This document shows, in pieces, positions 24,680-37,862 of a stretch of DNA of 64,000 bases; position 1 is the first letter of the stretch; every line of letters begins with the position of its first letter. This DNA is from Artocarpus heterophyllus (taxonomy: Eukaryota; Streptophyta; Magnoliopsida; Rosales; Moraceae), in assembly GCA_025403435.1 (NCBI GenBank), contig CM046340.1:28218210-28282209 (forward strand). Direction: 5' to 3'. The notes under the pieces were generated by a model. It saw nothing but the letters and a program-made list of their open reading frames with translations. It searched no databases and had not been told where the DNA came from. A program made the translations under genes and the position numbers.

Positions 24680-25169
24680 GTTTCATTGTGCATACATTTG
24701 TTATTTTAATGAAACTCTTATTCAGTCGTGGTGTTTTCTCATATTTAGTTGCGCACATATTTAGTTATTTTGAGAAAGATCAATTAAGTTGGACCTAGAA
24801 TAAATATAGGGTTTATTCATTAAGTTACGTTACCATTTATGAGTTAGTATTAAGGGATATGATGCATTGCAATACATAGAAGATAATATTCATTCTAAGA
24901 GGACCTATAGCGATGATCCATGTGTTTATTCTTTAAGTTAGAGATTGGGTGATTTTGGTTATCTAGAAAATATATGTGGACTAAGTAGAAGAATGTTATT
25001 TGAATTTTATTTATTTAGTTTTGAAATAATAATAAATAAATAAAATAAATTAAAATGGTCTAATATACAAGTATTTTCTAAGGGGTGTCAACCAAAGGGT
25101 ATTCAGAACTGTTAAACATTTCAGAAAAAAGGCATCTTTTCAGATATGGTAACATACAACCTGATGGTG
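24680..25169 (+). repeat. 3' LTR (left part) of copia copy 4
   Basis: This AT-rich non-coding stretch follows the RNase H end. The exact LTR start is not resolved. The chromovirus inserted after position 25169. Joined across that insertion, the sequence leads within six bases into a TATAAATA box at 47475-47482, as expected for an LTR U3 promoter region. Confidence 0.6.
25165..25169. repeat. target-site duplication TGGTG, left (chromovirus)
   Basis: TGGTG precedes TGTAACACC and is repeated exactly at 47464-47468. The element spanning 25170-47463 is therefore one integration event. Confidence 0.92.
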
Positions 25170-25180
25170 TGTAACACCCC

Positions 25181-28100
25181 AAATTTAATTAAGTGTTATT
25201 AGTGTGTAAAATTATGTATTAGTGTGCAAAAATTGTGATTTAACTTTAATTTAAATATTTAGTAATGATTTTCTAATTAATATAATTTTAAATCATTTTT
25301 AATTATTTTTATTTGTTTTTATTTGCATTTTGAATTTTTTTTTAAGAAACAAAATAATTTGTCAAATACCAAATATGTCCTGTTTGAAATCTGTGTGCTG
25401 CACATGATTTTCTTGCTGAAAACCACCTCCCCTCCTCTATTTAACTCTCACTCCTCCTCACTCTCTCCCTCACTCACTCAGCTCTCTCTCTCTCTCACTC
25501 TCTCTCGTCTCTTTCCTCCTCTTTCACTACCTTTCTCTTTCTATCTTCTCTCTCTTTTGCTTCAAAAATTTTTGAGTTTAAACTTTAAACCCCAGTCAAA
25601 TTGGGAGCTTGGGAACATGATTTAGCAACTACAACTTCGAATCAAAGCTTAAATCCAAGGTTAGTTTTCAAATTTCAAACTTTTTCTAACTTTTTCAATT
25701 TTCTTAACATTTTGAAATTCAAGCCTTTTTGAGCTTAGAAAACCTTTAATCTAAGTTAGAGAAACTTAAAACATGTAGAATCTAAGCTTGGTTTAATTAT
25801 AAATGGAATCAAATCAAGATTTTTTATTTTTCTCTGTTTTTTCCATTTTCAGATTTTATTGGATTTTTCTATCCAAATCTTGTTTAAACTAGTTTAGAAG
25901 TGTTTTACTATGTTTTTCTATCAATTAAGGTTATTATTTATGCCTGGGAATTGAGGAAAAAGGTTGAAATTGGAGATTTGAGCTCGAGGAGGCTGAGGCT
26001 CAGGTTCTGGAAAATTCTAGAATTTCCCAGTTTGGTAGGCCATAATAGGGAGACCGACAGGCCGACTGGGCTTCATGAAAATTTGTCTTTTTTCATTCGT
26101 TTTCACTATTTTGAACCCCGATTGAGATTTTAATCTTGCAGTAGGATTTTATAAAAATAAATGGCACACTAGGACACCATAAGATAGCTTAATAACATAG
26201 GATATCTTAAGTTTGATAGTGATAAACCTAGTTCCTATTTAAGGTTGCTTGTGATTCCGTGGAGCTAACGTATAACGGTGTGGGACTGCGTTGCTGAGCC
26301 GTGATATCAGATATTGAGGTAGGACTTCTACCCAAATTTAATTAAGTGTTATTAGTGTGTAAAATTATGTATTAGTGTGCCAAAATTGTGATTTAACTTT
26401 AATTTAAATATTTAGTAATGATTTTCTAATTAATATAATTTTGAATCATTTTTAATTATTTTTATTTGTTTTTATTTGCATTTTGAATTTTTTTTTAAGA
26501 AACAAAACAATTTGTCAAATACCAAATATGTCCTGTTTGAAATCTGTGTGCTGCACATGATTTTCTTGCTGAAAACCACCTCCCCTCCTCTATTTAACTC
26601 TCACTCCTCCTCACTCTCTCCCTCACTCACTCAGCTCTCTCTCTCTCTCACTCTCTCTCGTCTCTTTCCTCCTCTTTCACTACCTTTCTCTTTCTATCTT
26701 CTCTCTCTTTTGCTTCAAAAATTTTTGAGTTTAAACTTTAAACCCCAGTCAAATTGGGAGCTTGGGAACATGATTTAGCAACTACAACTTCGAATCAAAG
26801 CTTAAATCCAAGGTTAGTTTTCAAATTTCAAACTTTTTCTAACTTTTTCAATTTTCTTAACATTTTGAAATTCAAGCCTTTTTGAGCTTAGAAAACCTTT
26901 AATCTAAGTTAGAGAAACTTAAAACATGTAGAATCTAAGCTTGGTTTAATTATAAATGGAATCAAATCAAGATTTTTTATTTTTCTCTGTTTTTTCCATT
27001 TTCAGATTTTATTGGATTTTTCTATCCAAATCTTGTTTAAACTAGTTTAGAAGTGTTTTACTATGTTTTTCTATCAATTAAGGTTATTATTTATGCCTGG
27101 GAATTGAGGAAAAAGGTTGAAATTGGAGATTTGAGCTCGAGGAGGCTGAGGCTCAGGTTCTGGAAAATTCTAGAATTTCCCAGTTTGGTAGGCCATAATA
27201 GGGAGACCGACAGGCCGACTGGGCTTCATGAAAATTTGTCTTTTTTCATTCGTTTTCACTATTTTGAACCCCGATTGAGATTTTAATCTTGCAGTAGGAT
27301 TTTATAAAAATAAATGGCACACTAGGACACCATAAGATAGCTTAATAACATAGGATATCTTAAGTTAGATAGTGATAAACCTAGTTCCTATTTAAGGTTG
27401 CTTGTGATTCCGTGGAGCTAACGTATAACGGTGTGGGACAGCGTTGCTGAGCCGTGATATCAGATATTGAGGTAGGACTTCTACCCAAATTTAATTAAGT
27501 GTTATTAGTGTGTAAAATTATGTATTAGTGTGCCAAAATTGTGATTTAACTTTAATTTAAATATTTAGTAATGATTTTCTAATTAATATAATTTTAAATC
27601 ATTTTTAATTATTTTTATTTGTTTTTATTTGCATTTTGAATTTTTTTTTAAGAAACAAAACAATTTGTCAAATACCAAATATGTCCTGTTTGAAATCTGT
27701 GTGCTGCACATGATTTTCTTGCTGAAAACCACCTCCCCTCCTCTATTTAACTCTCACTCCTCCTCACTCTCTCCCTCACTCACTCAGCTCTCTCTCTCTC
27801 TCACTCTCTCTCGTCTCTTTCCTCCTCTTTCACTACCTTTCTCTTTCTATCTTCTCTCTCTTTTGCTTCAAAAATTTTTGAGTTTAAACTTTAAACCCCA
27901 GTCAAATTGGGAGCTTGGGAACATGATTTAGCAACTACAACTTCGAATCAAAGCTTAAATCCAAGGTTAGTTTTCAAATTTCAAACTTTTTCTAACTTTT
28001 TCAATTTTCTTAACATTTTGAAATTCAAGCCTTTTTGAGCTTAGAAAACCTTTAATCTAAGTTAGAGAAACTTAAAACATGTAGAATCTAAGCTTGGTTT

Positions 28101-31100
28101 AATTATAAATGGAATCAAATCAAGATTTTTTATTTTTCTCTGTTTTTTCCATTTTCAGATTTTATTGGATTTTTCTATCCAAATCTTGTTTAAACTAGTT
28201 TAGAAGTGTTTTACTATGTTTTTCTATCAATTAAGGTTATTATTTATGCCTGGGAATTGAGGAAAAAGGTTGAAATTGGAGATTTGAGCTCGAGGAGGCT
28301 GAGGCTCAGGTTCTGGAAAATTCTAGAATTTCCCAGTTTGGTAGGCCAGAATAGGGAGACCGACAGGCCGACTGGGCTTCATGAAAATTTGTCTTTTTTC
28401 ATCCGTTTTCACTATTTTGAACCCCGATTGAGATTTTAATCTTGCAGTAGGATTTTATAAACATAAATGGCACACTATGACACCATAAGATAGCTTAATA
28501 ACACAGGATATCTTAAGTTAGATAATGATAAACCTAGTTCCTATTTAAGGTTGCTTGTGATTCCGTGGAGCTAACGTATAACGGTGTGGGACTGCGGTGC
28601 TGAGCCGTGATATCAGATATTGAGGTAGGACTTCTACCCAAATTTAATTAAGTGTTATTAGTGTGTAAAATTATGTATTAGTGTGCCAAAATTGTGATTT
28701 AACTTTAATTTAAATATTTAGTAATGATTTTCTAATTAATATAATTTTAAATCATTTTTAATTATTTTTATTTGTTTTTATTTGCATTTTGAATTTTTTT
28801 TTAAGAAACAAAACAATTTGTCAAATACCAAATATGTCCTGTTTGAAATCTGTGTACTGCACATGATTTTCTTGCTGAAAACCACCTCCCCTCCTCTATT
28901 TAACTCTCACTCCTCCTCACTCTCTCCCTCACTCACTCAGCTCTCTCTCTCTCTCACTCTCTCTCGTCTCTTTCTACCTCTTTCACTACCTTCCTCTTTC
29001 TATCTTCTCTCTCTTTTGCTTCAAAAATTTTTGAGTTTAAACTTTAAACCCCAGTCAAATTGGGAGCTTGGGAACATGATTTAGCAACTACAACTTCGAA
29101 TCAAAGCTTAAATCCAAGGTTAGTTTTCAAATTTCAAACTTTTTCTAACTTTTTCAATTTTCTTAACATTTTGAAATTCAAGCCTTTTTGAGCTTAGAAA
29201 ACCTTTAATCTAAGTTAGAGAAACTTAAAACATGTAGAATCTAAGCTTGGTTTAATTATAAATGGAATCAAATCAAGATTTTTTATTTTTCTCTGTTTTT
29301 TCCATTTTCAGATTTTATTGGATTTTTCTATCCAAATCTTGTTTAAACTAGTTTAGAAGTGTTTTACTATGTTTTTCTATCAATTAAGGTTATTATTTAT
29401 GCCTGGGAATTGAGGAAAAAGGTTGAAATTGGAGATTTGAGCTCGAGGAGGCTGAGGCTCAGGTTCTGGAAAATTCTAGAATTTCCCAGTTTGGTAGGCC
29501 AGAATAGGGAGACCGACAGGCCGACTGGGCTTCATGAAAATTTGTCTTTTTTCATCCGTTTTCACTATTTTGAACCCCGATTGAGATTTTAATCTTGCAG
29601 TAGGATTTTATAAACATAAATGGCACACTAGGACACCATAAGATAGCTTAATAACATAGGATATCTTAAGTTAGATAATGATAAACCTAGTTCCTATTTA
29701 AGGTTGCTTGTGATTCCGTGGAGCTAACGTATAACGGTGTGGGACTGCGGTGCTGAGCCGTGATATCAGATATTGAGGTAGGACTTCTACCCAAATTTAA
29801 TTAAGTGTTATTAGTGTGTAAAATTATGTATTAGTGTGCCAAAATTGTGATTTAACTTTAATTTAAATATTTAGTAATGATTTTCTAATTAATATAATTT
29901 TAAATCATTTTTAATTATTTTTATTTGTTTTTATTTGCATTTTGAATTTTTTTTTAAGAAACAAAACAATTTGTCAAATACCAAATATGTCCTGTTTGAA
30001 ATCTGTGTGCTGCACATGATTTTCTTGCTGAAAACCACCTCCCCTCCTCTATTTAACTCTCACTCCTCCTCACTCTCTCCCTCACTCACTCAGCTCTCTC
30101 TCTCTCTCACTCTCTCTCGTCTCTTTCCTCCTCTTTCACTACCTTTCTCTTTCTATCTTCTCTCTCTTTTGCTTCAAAAATTTTTGAGTTTAAACTTTAA
30201 ACCCCAGTCAAATTGGGAGCTTGGGAACATGATTTAGCAACTACAACTTCGAATCAAAGCTTAAATCCAAGGTTAGTTTTCAAATTTCAAACTTTTTCTA
30301 ACTTTTTCAATTTTCTGAACATTTTGAAATTCAAGCCTTTTTGAGCTTAGAAAACCTTTAATCTAAGTTAGAGAAACTTAAAACATGTAGAATCTAAGCT
30401 TGGTTTAATTATAAATGGAATCAAATCAAGATTTTTTATTTTTCTCTGTTTTTTCCATTTTCAGATTTTATTGGATTTTTCTATCCAAATCTTGTTTAAA
30501 CTAGTTTAGAAGTGTTTTACTATGTTTTTCTATCAATTAAGGTTATTATTTATGCCTGGGAATTGAGGAAAAAGGTTGAAATTGGAGATTTGAGCTCGAG
30601 GAGGCTGAGGCTCAGGTTCTGGAAAATTCTAGAATTTCCCAGTTTGGTAGGCCAGAATAGGGAGACCGACAGGCCGACTGGGCTTCATGAAAATTTGTCT
30701 TTTTTCATCCGTTTTCACTATTTTGAACCCCGATTGAGATTTTAATCTTGCAGTAGGATTTTATAAACATAAATGGCACACTAGGACACCATAAGATAGC
30801 TTAATAACATAGGATATCTTAAGTTAGATAATGATAAACCTAGTTCCTATTTAAGGTTGCTTGTGATTCCGTGGAGCTAACGTATAACGGTGTGGGACTG
30901 CGGTGCTGAGCCGTGATATCAGATATTGAGGTAGGACTTCTACCCAAATTTAATTAAGTGTTATTAGTGTGTAAAATTATGTATTAGTGTGCCAAAATTG
31001 TGATTTAACTTTAATTTAAATATTTAGTAATGATTTTCTAATTAATATAATTTTAAATCATTTTTAATTATTTTTATTTGTTTTTATTTGCATTTTGAAT

Positions 31101-34100
31101 TTTTTTTTAAGAAACAAAACAATTTGTCAAATACCAAATATGTCCTGTTTGAAATCTGTGTGCTGCACATGATTTTCTTGCTGAAAACCACCTCCCCTCC
31201 TCTATTTAACTCTCACTCCTCCTCACTCTCTCCCTCACTCACTCAGCTCTCTCTCTCTCTCACTCTCTCTCGTCTCTTTCTACCTCTTTCACTACCTTCC
31301 TCTTTCTATCTTCTCTCTCTTTTGCTTCAAAAATTTTTGAGTTTAAACTTTAAACCCCAGTCAAATTGGGAGCTTGGGAACATGATTTAGCAACTACAAC
31401 TTCGAATCAAAGCTTAAATCCAAGGTTAGTTTTCAAATTTCAAACTTTTTCTAACTTTTTCAATTTTCTTAACATTTTGAAATTCAAGCCTTTTTGAGCT
31501 TAGAAAACCTTTAATCTAAGTTAGAGAAACTTAAAACATGTAGAATCTAAGCTTGGTTTAATTATAAATGGAATCAAATCAAGATTTTTTATTTTTCTCT
31601 GTTTTTTCCATTTTCAGATTTTATTGGATTTTTCTATCCAAATCTTGTTTAAACTAGTTTAGAAGTGTTTTACTATGTTTTTCTATCAATTAAGGTTATT
31701 ATTTATGCCTGGGAATTGAGGAAAAAGGTTGAAATTGGAGATTTGAGCTCGAGGAGGCTGAGGCTTAGGTTCTGGAAAATTCTAGAATTTCCCAGTTTGG
31801 TAGGCCAGAATAGGGAGACCGACAGGCCGACTGGGCTTCATGAAAATTTGTCTTTTTTCATCCGTTTTCACTATTTTGAACCCCGATTGAGATTTTAATC
31901 TTGCAGTAGGATTTTATAAACATAAATGGCACACTAGGACACCATAAGATAGCTTAATAACATAGGATATCTTAAGTTAGATAATGATAAACCTAGTTCC
32001 TATTTAAGGTTGCTTGTGATTCCGTGGAGCTAACGTATAACGGTGTGGGACTGCGGTGCTGAGCCGTGATATCAGATATTGAGGTAGGACTTCTACCCAA
32101 ATTTAATTAAGTGTTATTAGTGTGTAAAATTATGTATTAGTGTGCCAAAATTGTGATTTAACTTTAATTTAAATATTTAGTAATGATTTTCTAATTAATA
32201 TAATTTTAAATCATTTTTAATTATTTTTATTTGTTTTTATTTGCATTTTGAATTTTTTTTTAAGAAACAAAACAATTTGTCAAATATCAAATATGTCCTG
32301 TTTGAAATCTGTGTGCTGCACATGATTTTCTTGCTGAAAACCACCTCCCCTCCTCTATTTAACTCTCACTCCTCCTCACTCTCTCCCTCACTCACTCAGC
32401 TCTCTCTCTCTCTCACTCTCTCTCGTCTCTTTCCTCCTCTTTCACTACCTTTCTCTTTCTATCTTCTCTCTCTTTTGCTTCAAAAATTTTTGAGTTTAAA
32501 CTTTAAACCCCAGTCAAATTGGGAGCTTGGGAACATGATTTAGCAACTACAACTTCGAATCAAAGCTTAAATCCAAGGTTAGTTTTCAAATTTCAAACTT
32601 TTTCTAACTTTTTCAATTTTCTTAACATTTTGAAATTCAAGCCTTTTTGAGCTTAGAAAACCTTTAATCTAAGTTAGAGAAACTTAAAACATGTAGAATC
32701 TAAGCTTGGTTTAATTATAAATGGAATCAAATCAAGATTTTTTATTTTTCTCTGTTTTTTCCATTTTCAGATTTTATTGGATTTTTCTATCCAAATCTTG
32801 TTTAAACTAGTTTAGAAGTGTTTTACTATGTTTTTCTATCAATTAAGGTTATTATTTATGCCTGGGAATTGAGGAAAAAGGTTGAAATTGGAGATTTGAG
32901 CTCGAGGAGGCTGAGGCTCAGGTTCTGGAAAATTCTAGAATTTCCCAGTTTGGTAGGCCAGAATAGGGAGACCGACAGGCCGACTGGGCTTCATGAAAAT
33001 TTGTCTTTTTTCATCCGTTTTCACTATTTTGAACCCCGATTGAGATTTTAATCTTGCAGTAGGATTTTATAAACATAAATGGCACACTAGGACACCATAA
33101 GATAGCTTAATAACATAGGATATCTTAAGTTAGATAATGATAAACCTAGTTCCTATTTAAGGTTGCTTGTGATTCCGTGGAGCTAACGTATAACGGTGTG
33201 GGACTGCGGTGCTGAGCCGTGATATCAGATATTGAGGTAGGACTTCTACCCAAATTTAATTAAGTGTTATTAGTGTGTAAAATTATGTATTAGTGTGCCA
33301 AAATTGTGATTTAACTTTAATTTAAATATTTAGTAATGATTTTCTAATTAATATAATTTTAAATCATTTTTAATTATTTTTATTTGTTTTTATTTGCATT
33401 TTGAATTTTTTTTTAAGAAACAAAACAATTTGTCAAATACCAAATATGTCCTGTTTGAAATCTGTGTGCTGCACATGATTTTCTTGCTGAAAACCACCTC
33501 CCCTCCTCTATTTAACTCTCACTCCTCCTCACTCTCTCCCTCACTCACTCAGCTCTCTCTCTCTCTCACTCTCTCTCGTCTCTTTCTACCTCTTTCACTA
33601 CCTTCCTCTTTCTATCTTCTCTCTCTTTTGCTTCAAAAATTTTTGAGTTTAAACTTTAAACCCCAGTCAAATTGGGAGCTTGGGAACATGATTTAGCAAC
33701 TACAACTTCGAATCAAAGCTTAAATCCAAGGTTAGTTTTCAAATTTCAAACTTTTTCTAACTTTTTCAATTTTCTTAACATTTTGAAATTCAAGCCTTTT
33801 TGAGCTTAGAAAACCTTTAATCTAAGTTAAAGAAACTTAAAACATGTAGAATCTAAGCTTGGTTTAATTATAAATGGAATCAAATCAAGATTTTTTATTT
33901 TTCTCTGTTTTTTCCATTTTCAGATTTTATTGGATTTTTCTATCCAAATCTTGTTTAAACTAGTTTAGAAGTGTTTTACTATGTTTTTCTATCAATTAAG
34001 GTTATTATTTATGCCTGGGAATTGAGGAAAAAGGTTGAAATTGGAGATTTGAGCTCGAGGAGGCTGAGGCTCAGGTTCTGGAAAATTCTAGAATTTCCCA

Positions 34101-37100
34101 GTTTGGTAGGCCAGAATAGGGAGACCGACAGGCCGACTGGGCTTCATGAAAATTTGTCTTTTTTCATCCGTTTTCACTATTTTGAACCCCGATTGAGATT
34201 TTAATCTTGCAGTAGGATTTTATAAACATAAATGGCACACTAGGACACCATAAGATAGCTTAATAACATAGGATATCTTAAGTTAGATAATGATAAACCT
34301 AGTTCCTATTTAAGGTTGCTTGTGATTCCGTGGAGCTAACGTATAACGGTGTGGGACTGCGGTGCTGAGCCGTGATATCAGATATTGAGGTAGGACTTCT
34401 ACCCAAATTTAATTAAGTGTTATTAGTGTGTAAAATTATGTATTAGTGTGCCAAAATTGTGATTTAACTTTAATTTAAATATTTAGTAATGATTTTCTAA
34501 TTAATATAATTTTAAATCATTTTTAATTATTTTTATTTGTTTTTATTTGCATTTTGAATTTTTTTTTAAGAAACAAAACAATTTGTCAAATACCAAATAT
34601 GTCCTGTTTGAAATCTGTGTGCTGCACATGATTTTCTTGCTGAAAACCACCTCCCCTCCTCTATTTAACTCTCACTCCTCCTCACTCTCTCCCTCACTCA
34701 CTCAGCTCTCTCTCTCTCTCACTCTCTCTCGTCTCTTTCTACCTCTTTCACTACCTTCCTCTTTCTATCTTCTCTCTCTTTTGCTTCAAAAATTTTTGAG
34801 TTTAAACTTTAAACCCCAGTCAAATTGGGAGCTTGGGAACATGATTTAGCAACTACAACTTCGAATCAAATCTTAAATCCAAGGTTAGTTTTCAAATTTC
34901 AAACTTTTTCTAACTTTTTCAATTTTCTTAACATTTTGAAATTCAAGCCTTTTTGAGCTTAGAAAACCTTTAATCTAAGTTAGAGAAACTTAAAACATGT
35001 AGAATCTAAGCTTGGTTTAATTATAAATGGAATCAAATCAAGATTTTTTATTTTTCTCTGTTTTTTCCATTTTCAGATTTTATTGGATTTTTCTATCCAA
35101 ATCTTGTTTAAACTAGTTTAGAAGTGTTTTACTATGTTTTTCTATCAATTAAGGTTATTATTTATGCCTGGGAATTGAGGAAAAAGGTTGAAATTGGAGA
35201 TTTGAGCTCGAGGAGGCTGAGGCTCAGGTTCTGGAAAATTCTAGAATTTCCCAGTTTGGTAGGCCAAAATAGGGAGACCGACAGGCCGACTGGGCTTCAT
35301 GAAAATTTGTCTTTTTTCATCCGTTTTCACTATTTTGAACCCCGATTGAGATTTTAATCTTGCAGTAGGATTTTATAAACATAAATGGCACACTAGGACA
35401 CCATAAGATAGCTTAATAACATAGGATATCTTAAGTTAGATAATGATAAACCTAGTTCCTATTTAAGGTTGCTTGTGATTCCGTGGAGCTAACGTATAAC
35501 GGTGTGGGACTGCGGTGCTGAGCCGTGATATCAGATATTGAGGTAGGACTTCTACCCAAATTTAATTAAGTGTTATTAGTGTGTAAAATTATGTATTAGT
35601 GTGCCAAAATTGTGATTTAACTTTAATTTAAATATTTAGTAATGATTTTCTAATTAATATAATTTTAAATCATTTTTAATTATTTTTATTTGTTTTTATT
35701 TGCATTTTGAATTTTTTTTTAAGAAACAAAACAATTTGTCAAATACCAAATATGTCCTGTTTGAAATCTGTGTGCTGCACATGATTTTCTTGCTGAAAAC
35801 CACCTCCCCTCCTCTATTTAACTCTCACTCCTCCTCACTCTCTCCCTCACTCACTCAGCTCTCTCTCTCTCTCACTCTCTCTCGTCTCTTTCCTCCTCTT
35901 TCACTACCTTTCTCTTTCTATCTTCTCTCTCTTTTGCTTCAAAAATTTTTGAGTTTAAACTTTAAACCCCAGTCAAATTGGGAGCTTGGGAACATGATTT
36001 AGCAACTACAACTTCGAATCAAAGCTTAAATCCAAGGTTAGTTTTCAAATTTCAAACTTTTTCTAACTTTTTCAATTTTCTTAACATTTTGAAATTCAAG
36101 CCTTTTTGAGCTTAGAAAACCTTTAATCTAAGTTAGAGAAACTTAAAACATGTAGAATCTAAGCTTGGTTTAATTATAAATGGAATCAAATCAAGATTTT
36201 TTATTTTTCTCTGTTTTTTCCATTTTCAGATTTTATTGGATTTTTCTATCCAAATCTTGTTTAAACCAGTTTAGAAGTGTTTTACTATGTTTTTCTATCA
36301 ATTAAGGTTATTATTTATGCCTGGGAATTGAGGAAAAAGGTTGAAATTGGAGATTTGAGCTCGAGGAGGCTGAGGCTCAGGTTCTGGAAAATTCTAGAAT
36401 TTCCCAGTTTGGTAGGCCAGAATAGGGAGACCGACAGGCCGACTGGGCTTCATGAAAATTTGTCTTTTTTCATCCGTTTTCACTATTTTGAACCCCGATT
36501 GAGATTTTAATCTTGCAGTAGGATTTTATAAACATAAATGGCACACTAGGACACCATAAGATAGCTTAATAACACATGATATCTTAAGTTAGATAATGAT
36601 AAACCTAGTTCCTATTTAAGGTTGCTTGTGATTCTGTGGAGCTAACGTATAACGGTGTGGGACTGCGGTGCTGAGCCGTGATATCAGATATTGAGGTAGG
36701 ACTTCTACCCAAATTTAATTAAGTGTTATTAGTGTGTAAAATTATGTATTAGTGTGCCAAAATTGTGATTTAACTTTAATTTAAATATTTAGTAATGATT
36801 TTCTAATTAATATAATTTTAAATCATTTTTAATTATTTTTATTTGTTTTTATTTGCATTTTGAATTTTTTTTTAAGAAACAAAACAATTTGTCAAATACC
36901 AAATATGTCCTGTTTGAAATCTGTGTGCTGCACATGATTTTCTTGCTGAAAACCACCTCCCCTCCTCTATTTAACTCTCACTCCTCCTCACTCTCTCCCT
37001 CACTCACTCAGCTCTCTCTCTCTCTCACTCTCTCTCGTCTCTTCCCTCCATTTTCACTACCTTTCTCTTTCTATCTTCTCTCTCTTTTGCTTCAAAAATT

Positions 37101-37862
37101 TTTGAGTTTAAACTTTAAACCCCAGTCAAATTGGGAGCTTGGCAACATGATTTAGCAACTACAACTTCGAATCAAAGCTTAAATCCAAGGTTAGTTTTCA
37201 AATTTCAAACTTTTTCTAACTTTTTCAATTTTCTTAACATTTTGAAATTCAAGCCTTTTTGAGCTTAGAAAACCTTTAATCTAAGTTAGAGAAACTTAAA
37301 ACATGTAGAATCTAAGCTTGGTTTAATTATAAATGGAATCAAATCAAGATTTTTTATTTTTCTCTGTTTTTTCCATTTTCAGATTTTATTGGATTTTTCT
37401 ATCCAAATCTTGTTTAAACTAGTTTAGAAGTGTTTTACTATGTTTTTCTATAATTAAGGTTATTATTTATGCCTGGGAATTGAGGAAAAAGGTTGAAATT
37501 GGAGATTTGAGCTCGAGGAGGCTGAGGCTCAGGTTCTGGAAAATTCTAGAATTTCCCAGTTTGGTAGGCCAGAATAGGGAGACCGACAGGCCGACTGGGC
37601 TTCATGAAAAATTGTCTTTTTTCATCCGTTTTCACTATTTTAAAACCCGATTGAGATTTTAATCTTGCAGTAGGATTTTATAAACATAAATGGCACACTA
37701 GGACACCATAAGATAGCTTAATAACATAGGATATCTTAAGTTAGATAATGATAATCCTAGTTCCTATTTAAGGTTGCTTGTGATTCTGTGGAGCTAACGT
37801 ATAACGGTGTGGGACTGTGGTGCTGAACCGTGATATCAGATATTGAGGTAGGACTTCTACCC
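25181..37862 (+). repeat. tandem array: 11 units of 1,153 bp
   Basis: Head-to-tail units start at 25181, 26334, 27487, 28640, 29793, 30946, 32099, 33252, 34405, 35558 and 36711. The period is exactly 1,153 bp, and the last unit is 1,152 bp because of one deleted base near 37452. Each junction reads CTTCTACCC-AAATTTAATT, joining the unit end (CTTCTACCC, which in the last unit continues into TCTTCC) to the LTR start (CACCCC-AAATTTAATT). The shared CCC is a 3-bp microhomology. Units are nearly identical, with only scattered substitutions. They carry U3 plus the promoter and the downstream leader-like region of the LTR, so every unit repeats the same regulatory block. Confidence 0.96.
25438..25530 (+). 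promoter_or_regulatory. putative LTR core promoter: TATTTAA and pyrimidine patch (repeated in each unit)
   Basis: TATTTAA at 25438-25444 is followed by a long CT-rich tract, resembling a plant TATA box with a Y-patch. The same arrangement recurs every 1,153 bp in all 11 units and in the 3' LTR (TATTTAA at 43641-43647), where surrounding sequence has diverged. That conservation favours function. The transcription start would fall around 25470. Transcription itself is not shown. Confidence 0.6.

Noticed and set aside
25323..37662. Recurring 100-codon and 77-codon open frames in each 1,153-bp unit as a tandem gene family
   Set aside because: They lie inside the LTR and translate the CT-rich promoter patch. 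The diverged single unit of the 3' LTR does not keep the same frames (81 codons, with shifts). Their identity reflects recent array amplification, not protein selection.
25181..37862. Array as a CRISPR or as tandem rRNA/5S genes
   Set aside because: The units are long, contiguous and without spacers, and contain no rRNA-like sequence; this is plant LTR DNA.
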